This document shows, piece by piece, positions 24,087 to 32,342 of a stretch of DNA of 44,264 nucleotides; within the stretch, counting starts at the first letter, position 1; each line of letters opens with the position of its first letter. The stretch spans positions 32,301 through 76,564 of the forward strand of contig NZ_QVMU01000025.1 of NCBI RefSeq assembly GCF_003605645.1. The letters are read 5' to 3'. This DNA is from Vibrio sinensis. GTDB lineage: Bacteria > Pseudomonadota > Gammaproteobacteria > Enterobacterales > Vibrionaceae. Under the pieces are notes generated by a model. The model was not told where the DNA came from. It saw only the letters and a program-made list of their open reading frames with translations, and did no database searches. Both the position numbers and the translations under genes were made by a program.

Positions 24087-26171
24087 CTACTCTTCGTTAT
24101 TGGCTTTGGAACGCGAAACGCGCGCTTCACCGACGAGGAAATCAAAAATCAAAATAATCGCGAGCATGACCACAATCAAAATAGAACCATACGCAATGGC
24201 AATACCGTATTCGCCATCTTCAACACGATTTAGAATGTAAGAGGTCGCCACTCGAGTTTCGGGAGTGACCAAGAAAATAATCGCACTCACAGTGGTCATC
24301 GCACGAACGAAGCTGTAGATCAATGTCGACAATATTGCTGGTCTTAGTAATGGTAAGAGTATGTGAGTAATGGTTTTGAACGAATTCGCTCGTAAGCTCA
24401 GAGATGCTTCATCAAGGGCCTTGTCGAGTTGTCCTAACCCAGCCACACCAGAACGAATACCGACAGGTACATTACGCATCACCATCGAGATAACCACGAT
24501 AGCTGCCGTTCCGGTTAAGTAGATCGGAGCATCGTTAAAAGCAAGGATGTAAGAAACACCAGCAACGGTTCCCGGCACGGCGAAACAAAGCATGGTTGAA
24601 AACTCGATAACTTTTTTTCCTTGGAACTGCTGACGCACTACGATGTAGGCGATAAGTAAACCAAAGAAAGCGGTCAGTGGTGCAGCAACGCCAGCATAGA
24701 TCATGGTCGTGATCAACGATGGCCACGCGCCTTCACTCATACCGTTACCAAACAGGTGCAGATAGTTAGCGAAAGTTAAGCTGTAATCGACGCCCCAGTT
24801 GACGGTGAAGCTACCGTAGATAATGCTGCCATAAAGTAGGATGTTAAATGCCATCCAGAAATACAACAGAGCAGAAACTCCATGTTTAAGCGAGGTTGGA
24901 AGCGGTTGCACATCACCTCGATAAGATTTGCCAGAAATCGTCACATAGGAACGTTTGCCAATCCATAAGTATTGCACAACAAATATTGCTAAAGAAAACA
25001 GCAGTAATACCGCGCCTAGTGTACTTGCTGATGCATAGTCGAGCTGTGCGCCAGCGATATAGAAATAGATCTGTGTAGCAAGAACATCGAAGCTACCACC
25101 AAGGACGAGTGGGTTACTAAAATCAGCCAGTGATTGAACAAATATAATTAAGAAACTGTTGGCTAACGCTGGCTTAAGCAGCGGCATGACGATCTTAAAA
25201 AATGTCTGATAGCGATTGGCTCGTAATGTGTAGGACGCCTCTTCTAGTGATGGGTGGAGTGACTTCATCGCGCCGTCTAGGATCATGAAAGACATTGGTG
25301 CAAATGCGAGTACCTGCGCCATCCAAATTCCCGTAAAACCATATAGCCAGTTGGTTTGCTGTAGGCCAAACCATTCAGACATAAACTCGGTAATGTAACC
25401 AGAACGACCAAGCATTAAGGTTACTCCGAGACCGACAACAAATGGTGGTGTCACAATCGGCAATATAGAGAAAATACGCGCAATAAAAGCGCTTCGTTTA
25501 GCGATACGCGTTGTGTAGATGGCGAAGATCAAACCAAAGAATGTTGCAGCCACACCGACAGAAATCCCCAGCCAAACTGAGTTCATGATGATCTGAAGGA
25601 TATGAGAGCGAGTTAAGATTTCAATAAACTGCCATGCCACAAAGTTTCCCATATCGTCTTGAAACATGGGCACAAATATCGCAAGGCTAGGGAAAATGAT
25701 AAAAGTGGTAATGAGCAAGACTATCGAAATGAGCGAGCCGATAACGAAAGTGTCACCGCCCAAGTACTCTAATCGAGATAGAGCCAATGTCATGACTGCG
25801 CCGAGTACGATAAACAAAACAATAGTGGCATAGCCCATGCCTTGTTCGGTATACCACGACGAGACGACTGTAAAAAGCATACAGAAAGCAGCATAGCCAA
25901 TATCAAAACGATGACGTTGTGTAGCGTATTTGTTTTGGGCTTTAGTTGGACGAAATAGCAGAAGCGCGGGTAGGGTAAACCATAACCACGAAATATTGGT
26001 GCCGCTCCAACCCATAGCTTGACGAAACTCATCAGATGTTGAATCTAATAAGCCATAGTCGAGAGCAAAAACGGGCAGAAGAATGAAAGCGGCGACTAAA
26101 CTAAAGATCCAATAAAAGATAGGATCACGTTTCGCGGCGCTAGGGTGAGTTTGTGCGGCAAGTTCGTTCAT
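24087..26171 (-). CDS. afuB: AfuB-like ABC transporter permease (fused two-domain)
   Basis: A 694-residue inner-membrane permease with two BPD-type permease domains in one chain, as in FbpB/AfuB. An N-terminal block of about five hydrophobic segments (to about residue 170) precedes the first permease domain. The EAA-like loops read EEASYTLRANRYQTFFKIVMPLL in the first half and DEASLSLRANSFKTITHILLPLL in the second, quoted in part. A single fused permease would pair with two AfuC subunits. It starts 67 bases downstream of afuA. Confidence 0.85.
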   Translation of the reverse strand: MNELAAQTHPSAAKRDPIFYWIFSLVAAFILLPVFALDYGLLDSTSDEFRQAMGWSGTNISWLWFTLPALLLFRPTKAQNKYATQRHRFDIGYAAFCMLFTVVSSWYTEQGMGYATIVLFIVLGAVMTLALSRLEYLGGDTFVIGSLISIVLLITTFIIFPSLAIFVPMFQDDMGNFVAWQFIEILTRSHILQIIMNSVWLGISVGVAATFFGLIFAIYTTRIAKRSAFIARIFSILPIVTPPFVVGLGVTLMLGRSGYITEFMSEWFGLQQTNWLYGFTGIWMAQVLAFAPMSFMILDGAMKSLHPSLEEASYTLRANRYQTFFKIVMPLLKPALANSFLIIFVQSLADFSNPLVLGGSFDVLATQIYFYIAGAQLDYASASTLGAVLLLFSLAIFVVQYLWIGKRSYVTISGKSYRGDVQPLPTSLKHGVSALLYFWMAFNILLYGSIIYGSFTVNWGVDYSLTFANYLHLFGNGMSEGAWPSLITTMIYAGVAAPLTAFFGLLIAYIVVRQQFQGKKVIEFSTMLCFAVPGTVAGVSYILAFNDAPIYLTGTAAIVVISMVMRNVPVGIRSGVAGLGQLDKALDEASLSLRANSFKTITHILLPLLRPAILSTLIYSFVRAMTTVSAIIFLVTPETRVATSYILNRVEDGEYGIAIAYGSILIVVMLAIILIFDFLVGEARVSRSKANNEE

Positions 26172-26238
26172 AATAATTACCTAGATTCATGAGCGAGAAT
26201 TGAGGGTGATGAATCTCTCATCACCCCGAATGATGGAT

Positions 26239-27273
26239 TTATTGGCCCATCTTGACCACATTTACCCACTTGTTGATGAGGCGTTTACGTTCATCAGAAG
26301 AACCATATTTATCCATGTCGTAATTGATTAACTCTAACGTTGTTGGATCTAATGCATTCGGTGACTGTGTTGCGTTTGTATTGGTTAGGATTTGGAACGA
26401 TTTGCCTTTTTGCCATGCGGTTTCTTGGCCTTCTTTCGATAACACAAAATCGACGAATTTCTTCGCGTTATCTAAGTTTCGAGCCCCTTTAATAATACTC
26501 ACACCGCCAATTTCGTAACCAGTGCCTTCACATGGAGAGATAAGTTCCAATGGCGCGCCTTTTGATTGCTCTAGTGAGTAGTCATGTAGGAAGCCGATAC
26601 CAATCGCAATTTCACCACGAGCAGCATTACGCGACGGAGTTACGCCTGACTTGGTGTATTGTGAAACGTTTTTATCTAGCGCTTTGAAGTAATTAAATGC
26701 TTTATCTTCATCCCATAGCTGAATAAAGGTAGCTAGAGCAGTGTAGGCTGTGCCTGAACTTTGCGGATCAGAAATTTGAATTTCTCCAGCATATTCTGGT
26801 TGAGTCAGATCTTCCCAGCAACGAGGAATCGGTAGCCCTTTTTCAGCCAAACGATCTTTGTTCACGCCAAAACCGAGGATGCCCATGTATACAGCAGAAG
26901 AGTAGTTACCTTTGCGTTTTGCTGGGTCTTTAAAGTCATCCATGATGAATTCAAGTTGCGGAGACTGATACGCATGCAGCAAGTCCATTTCTCCACCTTG
27001 TGATTGTGGATCTAATGTGCCGCCATACCAAACGTCAGCGCGAGGATTCTTTTTCTCAGCATCTATTTTGGCAAGCGTACTACCAGAACCATTGCGAACG
27101 AATGATGTTTTTACATCATACTTCTCTGAGAATGCTTTGGTTTCTGCTTCACACATTGCATTGGTGGCACTGCAATAAACGACGAGGCGTCCTTCTGCCA
27201 TAACTTGAGGGGCAGCGAATGCCGAACCAAGAATACAGGCCGCAAGTAGGCTGCGTTTTGTTCTAACTTTCAT
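26239..27273 (-). CDS. afuA: AfuA-like periplasmic sugar-phosphate-binding protein
   Basis: A 344-residue periplasmic binding protein. I chose the ATG at 27273, which follows AAGAGGAAATAAC; an upstream in-frame codon at 27297 lacks a binding site. The signal peptide ends in QVMA (about residue 26), and the mature protein begins EGRLVVYCSATNAMCE, the family pattern. Other blocks are DVWYGGTLDPQSQGGEMDLL, SDPQSSGTAYTAL and GYEIGGVSIIKGARN. The family was long annotated as Fe(III)-binding, but I see no obvious Tyr-Tyr iron-binding pair, and the uhpABC neighbours favour glucose 6-phosphate or related hexose phosphates. Position first in the transporter set fits high expression. Confidence 0.85.
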   Translation of the reverse strand: MKVRTKRSLLAACILGSAFAAPQVMAEGRLVVYCSATNAMCEAETKAFSEKYDVKTSFVRNGSGSTLAKIDAEKKNPRADVWYGGTLDPQSQGGEMDLLHAYQSPQLEFIMDDFKDPAKRKGNYSSAVYMGILGFGVNKDRLAEKGLPIPRCWEDLTQPEYAGEIQISDPQSSGTAYTALATFIQLWDEDKAFNYFKALDKNVSQYTKSGVTPSRNAARGEIAIGIGFLHDYSLEQSKGAPLELISPCEGTGYEIGGVSIIKGARNLDNAKKFVDFVLSKEGQETAWQKGKSFQILTNTNATQSPNALDPTTLELINYDMDKYGSSDERKRLINKWVNVVKMGQ

Positions 27274-27353
27274 GTTATTTCCTCTTGTTGTTTCCAACTT
27301 GTAGGGTTGGGTAAGTTGTTGTGCTAGTGCACCAACGAGAGGAATAAAAATAG

Positions 27354-28658
27354 TTACATAGTGGCTATCCCTGCCCGCTGCTGTGCCTTTATAAATGGAA
27401 GGAACAGTAGGCCAATTAACGCCGAAGAGAGCGTGATGACACTAAAAAAACCTTCCCAGCTAAAGTGTTCAATAATGAGTGCGATTGGGTATCCAGCCAA
27501 TGCTGCACCTAAATAGGCAAACAAGCCGACAAACCCAGTAGCGGTCCCCGCTGCGTCTTTGTGAGAGCACTCTGCAGCTGCCATTCCAATCATCATTTGT
27601 GGGCCAAAAATAAAAAAGCCGATGGCAAAAAAACAACCCGATAACACCACGAAGTTATCCAACGGGGTTAGCCAAAGAGCGGCCACGGAAATAAAAATCC
27701 CGAGCGCAAAAATCAGATTCATCGGTGCTCGGTTACCATGGAAAAATTTGTCTGATCCCCAACCGCCAAATAGTGAGCCGAGAAAACCACCAATCTCGAA
27801 AAGGGAGACTGCAGCGTTGGCAGAAAGCAACTGATAGCCATGTCGCTGGGTTAAATACAAGTTTCCCCAATCGTTAATTGCAATCCTCACCACATAAACT
27901 AATAAATAGGAACTGCACAGTAGCCAAATGTATTTATTGCCTAATACATAGGTTTTTAAAATTTGCTTAAATGCGAGCCCACGGCCCTCAGCTTCATGCG
28001 CTTGTTCCAATTGGTCATTGCGCCATTGACCCACTGTCGGTAGTCCCATGGTGGTTGGCCTATCCCGCAGGCGGAAACAGAGCACGATGCCAACGGCGAT
28101 GGCAAAAACGCCCGGTAAAATAAAGCCATATCGCCACCCCCAAGTCATGGCGGCGAAACCAATGCTAATGGGGATTATTGCGCCACTTAGGTTGTGGCAG
28201 GTGTTCCAAATCGACCACCAAAAACCGCGTTCAGTTCGTGAATACCAACTGGTCAGCAATTTGGCACACGGTGGCCAACCCCAACCTTGAAAAAAAGCAT
28301 TCAGTGTCCATAACGTGGCAAACATAAACATTGATGAGCTCAGCCCGAAAGCAATATTGATCACACCGGTTGCAATTAAACCTAGCCCCATAAAGTAGCT
28401 GGGTTTTGTTTGGTCACTGACCATGCCGGAAAGGAACTTTGATACCCCATACGTGATGTAAAATAGGGTGCCGAGAATACCAAAATCTGCTGTTTCCAAT
28501 CCTAAATCACTCAACATTGCTGGCATTGCAAAGTTGAGGCTTTTACGAGTGAAGTAAAAGACGGCATAACCCAAATACATTGTCATCATCAAATGTAAGC
28601 GCCAGTAACGGTAACGTTCATCGATTTGGGTTGCTGTTAATGTTTGGCTAACGGGCAT
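27354..28658 (-). CDS. uhpC: UhpC-like MFS sugar-phosphate sensor/transporter
   Basis: A 434-residue major facilitator protein with 12 predicted segments. The N-terminus ERYRYWRLHLMMTMYLGYAV leads into FYFTRKSLNFAMPAM, as in E. coli UhpC. It also shows the family blocks WWSIWNTCHNLSGAIIPI and FFQGWGWPPCAKLLTSWY. In E. coli UhpC senses external glucose 6-phosphate and activates the kinase UhpB. I chose the ATG at 28658, directly after AAGGAGAGGAG, over the codon at 28676. It lies between uhpB and afuA. No UhpT homologue is visible, so this protein could also transport, but gene order points to sensing. Confidence 0.85.
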   Translation of the reverse strand: MPVSQTLTATQIDERYRYWRLHLMMTMYLGYAVFYFTRKSLNFAMPAMLSDLGLETADFGILGTLFYITYGVSKFLSGMVSDQTKPSYFMGLGLIATGVINIAFGLSSSMFMFATLWTLNAFFQGWGWPPCAKLLTSWYSRTERGFWWSIWNTCHNLSGAIIPISIGFAAMTWGWRYGFILPGVFAIAVGIVLCFRLRDRPTTMGLPTVGQWRNDQLEQAHEAEGRGLAFKQILKTYVLGNKYIWLLCSSYLLVYVVRIAINDWGNLYLTQRHGYQLLSANAAVSLFEIGGFLGSLFGGWGSDKFFHGNRAPMNLIFALGIFISVAALWLTPLDNFVVLSGCFFAIGFFIFGPQMMIGMAAAECSHKDAAGTATGFVGLFAYLGAALAGYPIALIIEHFSWEGFFSVITLSSALIGLLFLPFIKAQQRAGIATM

Positions 28659-28729
28659 CTCCTCTCCTTGGTACAAATCAATCCTATCGGATGAATAACG
28701 GCAATGAATTAGACAGTGTTATAAATGAC

Positions 28730-28744
28730 TAGGAAAAATTCCTA
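28730..28744. promoter_or_regulatory. Inverted repeat before uhpC, candidate UhpA site
   Basis: TAGGAA and TTCCTA flank AAA at the very end of uhpB, 72 bases upstream of the uhpC start. It is a perfect palindrome with 6-base arms. A role in UhpA-dependent transcription of uhpC-afuABC is inferred. Confidence 0.35.
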
Positions 28745-30367
28745 TTTTGGTGGGGATACGTTGTGTTTTGTGGGTAAGTTAACAGTTATTCGGCTGCCTT
28801 TTTTCGTCTCATTCCTGTAGTCCGTATGGTTTTGAATAGTCATTGTGCCTCCAAGAGCATTAATACGCTCTTCAATGCCGACTAGGCCACGGCCTTTATG
28901 TCGCCAATTGCTGGGTAAACCAATGCCGTTGTCACGCAACTCGAGACAGAAACGATCGCCAGGAACTAATGACAGCTGTACTTGGGTTGCTTGGGCGTGT
29001 TTACAGACGTTGTTAAGTAACTCTTGGACAATACGATAGAGCGTGACGGAGGTGACTTCATCGAGTCGTTCTGCATAAATGCCAAAATTGAGCCGAAAGT
29101 CGACGTTACGTTCTTCGAATCGCATTTCCCCAACCAATTGGCGAATCGCACTCTCTAATCCCATTTCATCGAGCGCCAATGGGCGCAATTGTGTCAGTAA
29201 TTGTCGTGTTGAGGTATGGATGCGCATGGCGAGATTATTCGTGGTTTCGGCTATCTGCTCACTTTGTGGCGTCGTTGATAAACGCTTTGCAAGCATGGCT
29301 TGAATTTGTATAGCGGTAATATTCTGACCAATCTCATCATGCAGTTCTCGCGCTATAGATTTACGGATTTCCTCTTCAACATGGACCAATTGGCGAGCAA
29401 GTTGTTGTTTATTATCCAGCTCTTTAGCTAGCTCGATATTGGTAAAGTGGAGCTTTTGCGCCAGCATGTATTGGCGACTGATGGCGATACCGAGCCCTAA
29501 TCCGATGAATGCCTGTGTGGCAATGAAACTTTGTAATTCTAAATTTGAATCGAAAGATCCGGTAACCTGTCTAGCCGTCGCGAGTAAAATACTGTTCATC
29601 ACACTGGCGAGTACACCACCTTGCCATCCATAGCGATAGGCCATGAAAATATTGGGTAATAGGAATATCAAAAGGGTCAGAGGTTGCATCTGCTCTAGCA
29701 GCGTGAGTTCTGCAATAAGACCAATACAGAAAAACAGCAGGCACCATAGTAACGCCGATGGCCGAAGGGTTACCTCTTGATGAACAAGGGTAGGGCTTAG
29801 CGGTTGCCAAATCTGACGTCTAAGGTAGTCATACAGAAGATAAAAGAAAGGAGCGAGCAAGATACCACCCGTAATAGCAGAAACCGCCCCCTCAAGCGCA
29901 TAACGAGGAGAGAGCCCGATTGGTTTCACCATCAATAGTAACGCAATGCCGCAAGATAAACCGTAAACGATAACAAAGCTACACAGCGCCAGCAATTGTT
30001 TCCAATAGACCTGTAATGGTTGCCAAATACTTTGGAAAGGGATAGCTAACGCGTGACTAAACAGGGAAAAAAGGATCAGCAAATAGGAATGCGTTGGTTC
30101 ATTGAGTAGTGGGGTCAACAAGCTAATAAGGGCTATATCAGCCAGTGTGAATATTGGCCATAAACGGCGTTCGGTTAGGCTGAAAACGGCAAGTTTTAAA
30201 CCCGTTGGGAGAAATAAACCTGCGAGAAGGAGATCCGCCACTAAATAGCGGCTGATGTTCCATAAGCAAAACCAACTGATCGCGTAAATAGTGAAAGCAA
30301 AAGAGTACGCAAATAAGTTTTTTACAAGAATCAGCGGGAGATGATGTTGGGCAATTCGCTCATTCAT
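28742..30367 (-). CDS. uhpB: UhpB-like membrane sensor histidine kinase
   Basis: A 541-residue kinase: about eight hydrophobic segments in the first 300 residues (a MASE1-like sensor region starting KNLFAYSFAFTIYAISWFCLW), then a HisKA_3 dimerisation domain with phospho-acceptor His343 in ARELHDEIGQ. The ATPase domain carries the N-box ELLNNVCKHAQ, DNGIGLP and GRGLVGIEERINALGG. In E. coli UhpB is driven by UhpC and phosphorylates UhpA. I chose the ATG at 30367, 4 bases after the uhpA stop. Two in-frame earlier codons (30391, 30418) would overlap uhpA and also lack a good ribosome-binding site. Confidence 0.88.
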   Translation of the reverse strand: MNERIAQHHLPLILVKNLFAYSFAFTIYAISWFCLWNISRYLVADLLLAGLFLPTGLKLAVFSLTERRLWPIFTLADIALISLLTPLLNEPTHSYLLILFSLFSHALAIPFQSIWQPLQVYWKQLLALCSFVIVYGLSCGIALLLMVKPIGLSPRYALEGAVSAITGGILLAPFFYLLYDYLRRQIWQPLSPTLVHQEVTLRPSALLWCLLFFCIGLIAELTLLEQMQPLTLLIFLLPNIFMAYRYGWQGGVLASVMNSILLATARQVTGSFDSNLELQSFIATQAFIGLGLGIAISRQYMLAQKLHFTNIELAKELDNKQQLARQLVHVEEEIRKSIARELHDEIGQNITAIQIQAMLAKRLSTTPQSEQIAETTNNLAMRIHTSTRQLLTQLRPLALDEMGLESAIRQLVGEMRFEERNVDFRLNFGIYAERLDEVTSVTLYRIVQELLNNVCKHAQATQVQLSLVPGDRFCLELRDNGIGLPSNWRHKGRGLVGIEERINALGGTMTIQNHTDYRNETKKGSRITVNLPTKHNVSPPK

Positions 30368-30371
30368 ACGT

Positions 30372-31013
30372 TTATTCGCTAAGTAACTCATTACCAAGTA
30401 GTTGGTGATGCAAGGCAAAGCGAATTAGATCAACGTTATTTGCGAGTCCCAGTTTACTTAAAATATTAGCGCGATGAACATGAATCGTTTTGTGGCTAAT
30501 CGAGAGCGCAAGTCCGGTATCTTTAACATCCTTGCCTTGAATCAGATGGTCAAAAACTTCACGTTCACGCTTTGTTAGTTCTTTTAATACCGATGTCGTT
30601 GTTGATGCATTACTAAGGTTGACTAAAGCATCGGTACATAAATAGTGATCGCCCGCTGAAACTTTTCGAATGGCCGTCACCAATTCGCCAGGGCCGCAGC
30701 GTTTAGATAAGTAACCGAATGCACCGACTTCAATGGCCTTACGTACAAACGAGGCTGAGTCGTAAATACTTAAGATGATCGCTTTAAAGTTTGGGTTCTT
30801 TTTACGAAGCTTTTCTAATAAAACAAGACCGCTCTCATCTGGCATGGAGATATCGATGACGGCAACGTCAACATTGGAGGCGGAGAGGATGCGATACGCT
30901 TCATGTGCATTATTGAATTCGCTATGGACATGAATATCAGGCTCAAGAGAGAGCAGTTGGGCAAAACCAGAACGAACCATAATATGGTCATCAACGAGAG
31001 CGACTGAAATCAT
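30372..31013 (-). CDS. uhpA: UhpA-like LuxR-family response regulator
   Basis: A 213-residue response regulator. The receiver domain begins MISVALVDDHIMVRSGFAQL with acidic pocket Asp8-Asp9, phospho-acceptor Asp54 in VIDISMPDESG, and the conserved Lys in GYLSKRCGP. The C-terminal LuxR-type HTH reads LTKREREVFDHLIQG, then SISHKTIHVHRANILSKLG. E. coli UhpA activates the hexose phosphate transporter gene uhpT; here the likely target is the uhpC-afuABC part of the operon. I chose the ATG at 31013, which follows AAAGGAATACGTT. It is the first gene of the leftward cluster. Confidence 0.9.
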   Translation of the reverse strand: MISVALVDDHIMVRSGFAQLLSLEPDIHVHSEFNNAHEAYRILSASNVDVAVIDISMPDESGLVLLEKLRKKNPNFKAIILSIYDSASFVRKAIEVGAFGYLSKRCGPGELVTAIRKVSAGDHYLCTDALVNLSNASTTTSVLKELTKREREVFDHLIQGKDVKDTGLALSISHKTIHVHRANILSKLGLANNVDLIRFALHHQLLGNELLSE

Positions 31014-31133
31014 AACGTATTCCTTTGCGTATATTTCGATACTCGCAAATATTTCACTATGATTCAAAACCGTACGGTAAGCGTGTGATAGTAGTCGCTA
31101 ATTACGGGAGAAAATTTAGAGGGAGTTAAAGAT

Positions 31134-31212
31134 ATACCCAAGTGAACCAGCATTTTAAATGGCAATAGTTACGAAATGCAGTAGCTATGAAATATAGTGG
31201 CTACTTGGGTAT
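31134..31212. repeat. Inverted-repeat element with internal 16-base periodicity
   Basis: ATACCCAAGT (31134-31143) and ACTTGGGTAT (31203-31212) are perfect 10-base arms around 59 bases. Inside, ATAGTTACGAAATGCA (31165) and GTAGCTATGAAATATA (31181) share 11 of 16 bases, and a third unit runs into the right arm. It lies between uhpA and the desuccinylase-like gene, both of which are leftward, so it may also fold as a terminator for the gene upstream of neither; its role is unclear. Confidence 0.7.
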
Positions 31213-31231
31213 GTTGTTTGTTTAGTTGCGG

Positions 31232-32227
31232 TTACTTAATCAAACGAACCACAAGTGAGCCAGGAGCACGAATAGATTCAATGTTGTGGCTTAACACGGT
31301 GCCATTTGTTGGCGCGATATAACGGTGAATTTCGCTACCAAAGCTATCGTATTGAATTGCTAGTAGGTCACCTTCTTCAACCGTTTCCATCATTGCGACT
31401 TGTGGTAGTACAAAACCACCAATTTCAGCGCGGATACTGACGACGTCTTGGCCTTCAATACAAGGAGTAATTGGACTCTCAGTACCCTCTAGAACGTCAT
31501 GGTGTTTTAGGATATTCATAATACCAGCAACCGTTCTGTCGATTAACGTCTGCTCGGTATAACGACCCATTCCCACTTCGATAGTAATACTTGGAATGCC
31601 ATTGGTGTTCCACACCGTTTCTAGTACACCTGCATCACCGGGATCATTCAAAATCGCATCAGGATTGGTTAAGCGTGCCATATGTAGTGCTGCTTCTAAT
31701 CGGAAATCCGCAAAGACGTATAACGGGTAAACGGTGCCACTCGTTTGAGTGTGTAAATCGATAGCGAAATCGGCATTAGGTTGTAGCAGGTTATGCCACA
31801 ACGCATGCAGGTAACGCTGTCCCTCGTTGCCGTTCGCATCGCCCGGGAAAAAACGGTTAAGGTTAGCAGGAGAGCAATCTGGATCGGCAGAGAAAAAATC
31901 GCGGCTATGGTGCAGCATACCGGTTAAATTCACTGTTGGCACAATCGTGACAATGCCCGCTAACTCCTTACCTATTAACTCGCGTGCTGTTTGCTGTGCA
32001 GCAAGAACGCCGTTGTATTCATCACCATGGACACCTGCTGTAATCATGACTCTCTTGCCCGGCTTTTCACCTTTGAAAACGAGTACAGGTAAATGTTGCC
32101 ACTGAGATAGGGCATTGGTTGCAATACGGAACCAAAATTTATGCTCGCCAGCAGCAAGGTCGCTGACATCAAGAGACTGAACTACTGGGTGACCTTGGAT
32201 TACGTCATCTAAGAATTGGGTAGCCAT
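31232..32227 (-). CDS. Succinylglutamate desuccinylase/aspartoacylase-family zinc hydrolase
   Basis: A 331-residue zinc carboxypeptidase-like amidohydrolase. The predicted zinc ligands are His67 and Glu70 in GVHGDEYNG and His159 in DLHTQ; substrate-site Asn124-Arg125 lie in NLNRFFPG, and the general base is Glu217 in ITIEVG. The C-terminal beta domain (about 260-331) resembles a biotinyl-like fold (ISIRAEIGGF-like pattern, ending APGSLVVRLIK). Family members remove acyl groups from amino acids. It lacks the astABCD neighbours of AstE, so the substrate is unknown. I chose the ATG at 32227 after TTGGAGAAATATTTC; a TTG at 32242 is in frame. It follows yfcC, suggesting import and deacylation of an N-acyl amino acid or similar compound. 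Confidence 0.8.
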   Translation of the reverse strand: MATQFLDDVIQGHPVVQSLDVSDLAAGEHKFWFRIATNALSQWQHLPVLVFKGEKPGKRVMITAGVHGDEYNGVLAAQQTARELIGKELAGIVTIVPTVNLTGMLHHSRDFFSADPDCSPANLNRFFPGDANGNEGQRYLHALWHNLLQPNADFAIDLHTQTSGTVYPLYVFADFRLEAALHMARLTNPDAILNDPGDAGVLETVWNTNGIPSITIEVGMGRYTEQTLIDRTVAGIMNILKHHDVLEGTESPITPCIEGQDVVSIRAEIGGFVLPQVAMMETVEEGDLLAIQYDSFGSEIHRYIAPTNGTVLSHNIESIRAPGSLVVRLIK

Positions 32228-32252
32228 GAAATATTTCTCCAATCGGAAAATG

Positions 32253-32279
32253 AAAAAAGGCGAGAAGTTATCTCGCCTT
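32253..32279 (-). terminator. Terminator between yfcC and the desuccinylase-like gene
   Basis: AAGGCGAGA (32257-32265) pairs with TCTCGCCTT (32271-32279); leftward it is followed by six T residues. It lies only 26 bases upstream of the next gene, so it either attenuates read-through or means that gene has its own weak start signal. Confidence 0.8.
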
Positions 32280-32342
32280 GAAATTGTCTATTTGTAACAA
32301 GCCACTTTTTTCAAGCAGCTTAAACATAAGATCTCGTGTGGG

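Noticed and set aside
31084..31105. CRP-like half site (TGTGA) upstream of uhpA
   Set aside because: Only the left half matches; the right half is TCGCT rather than TCACA. Too weak to list.
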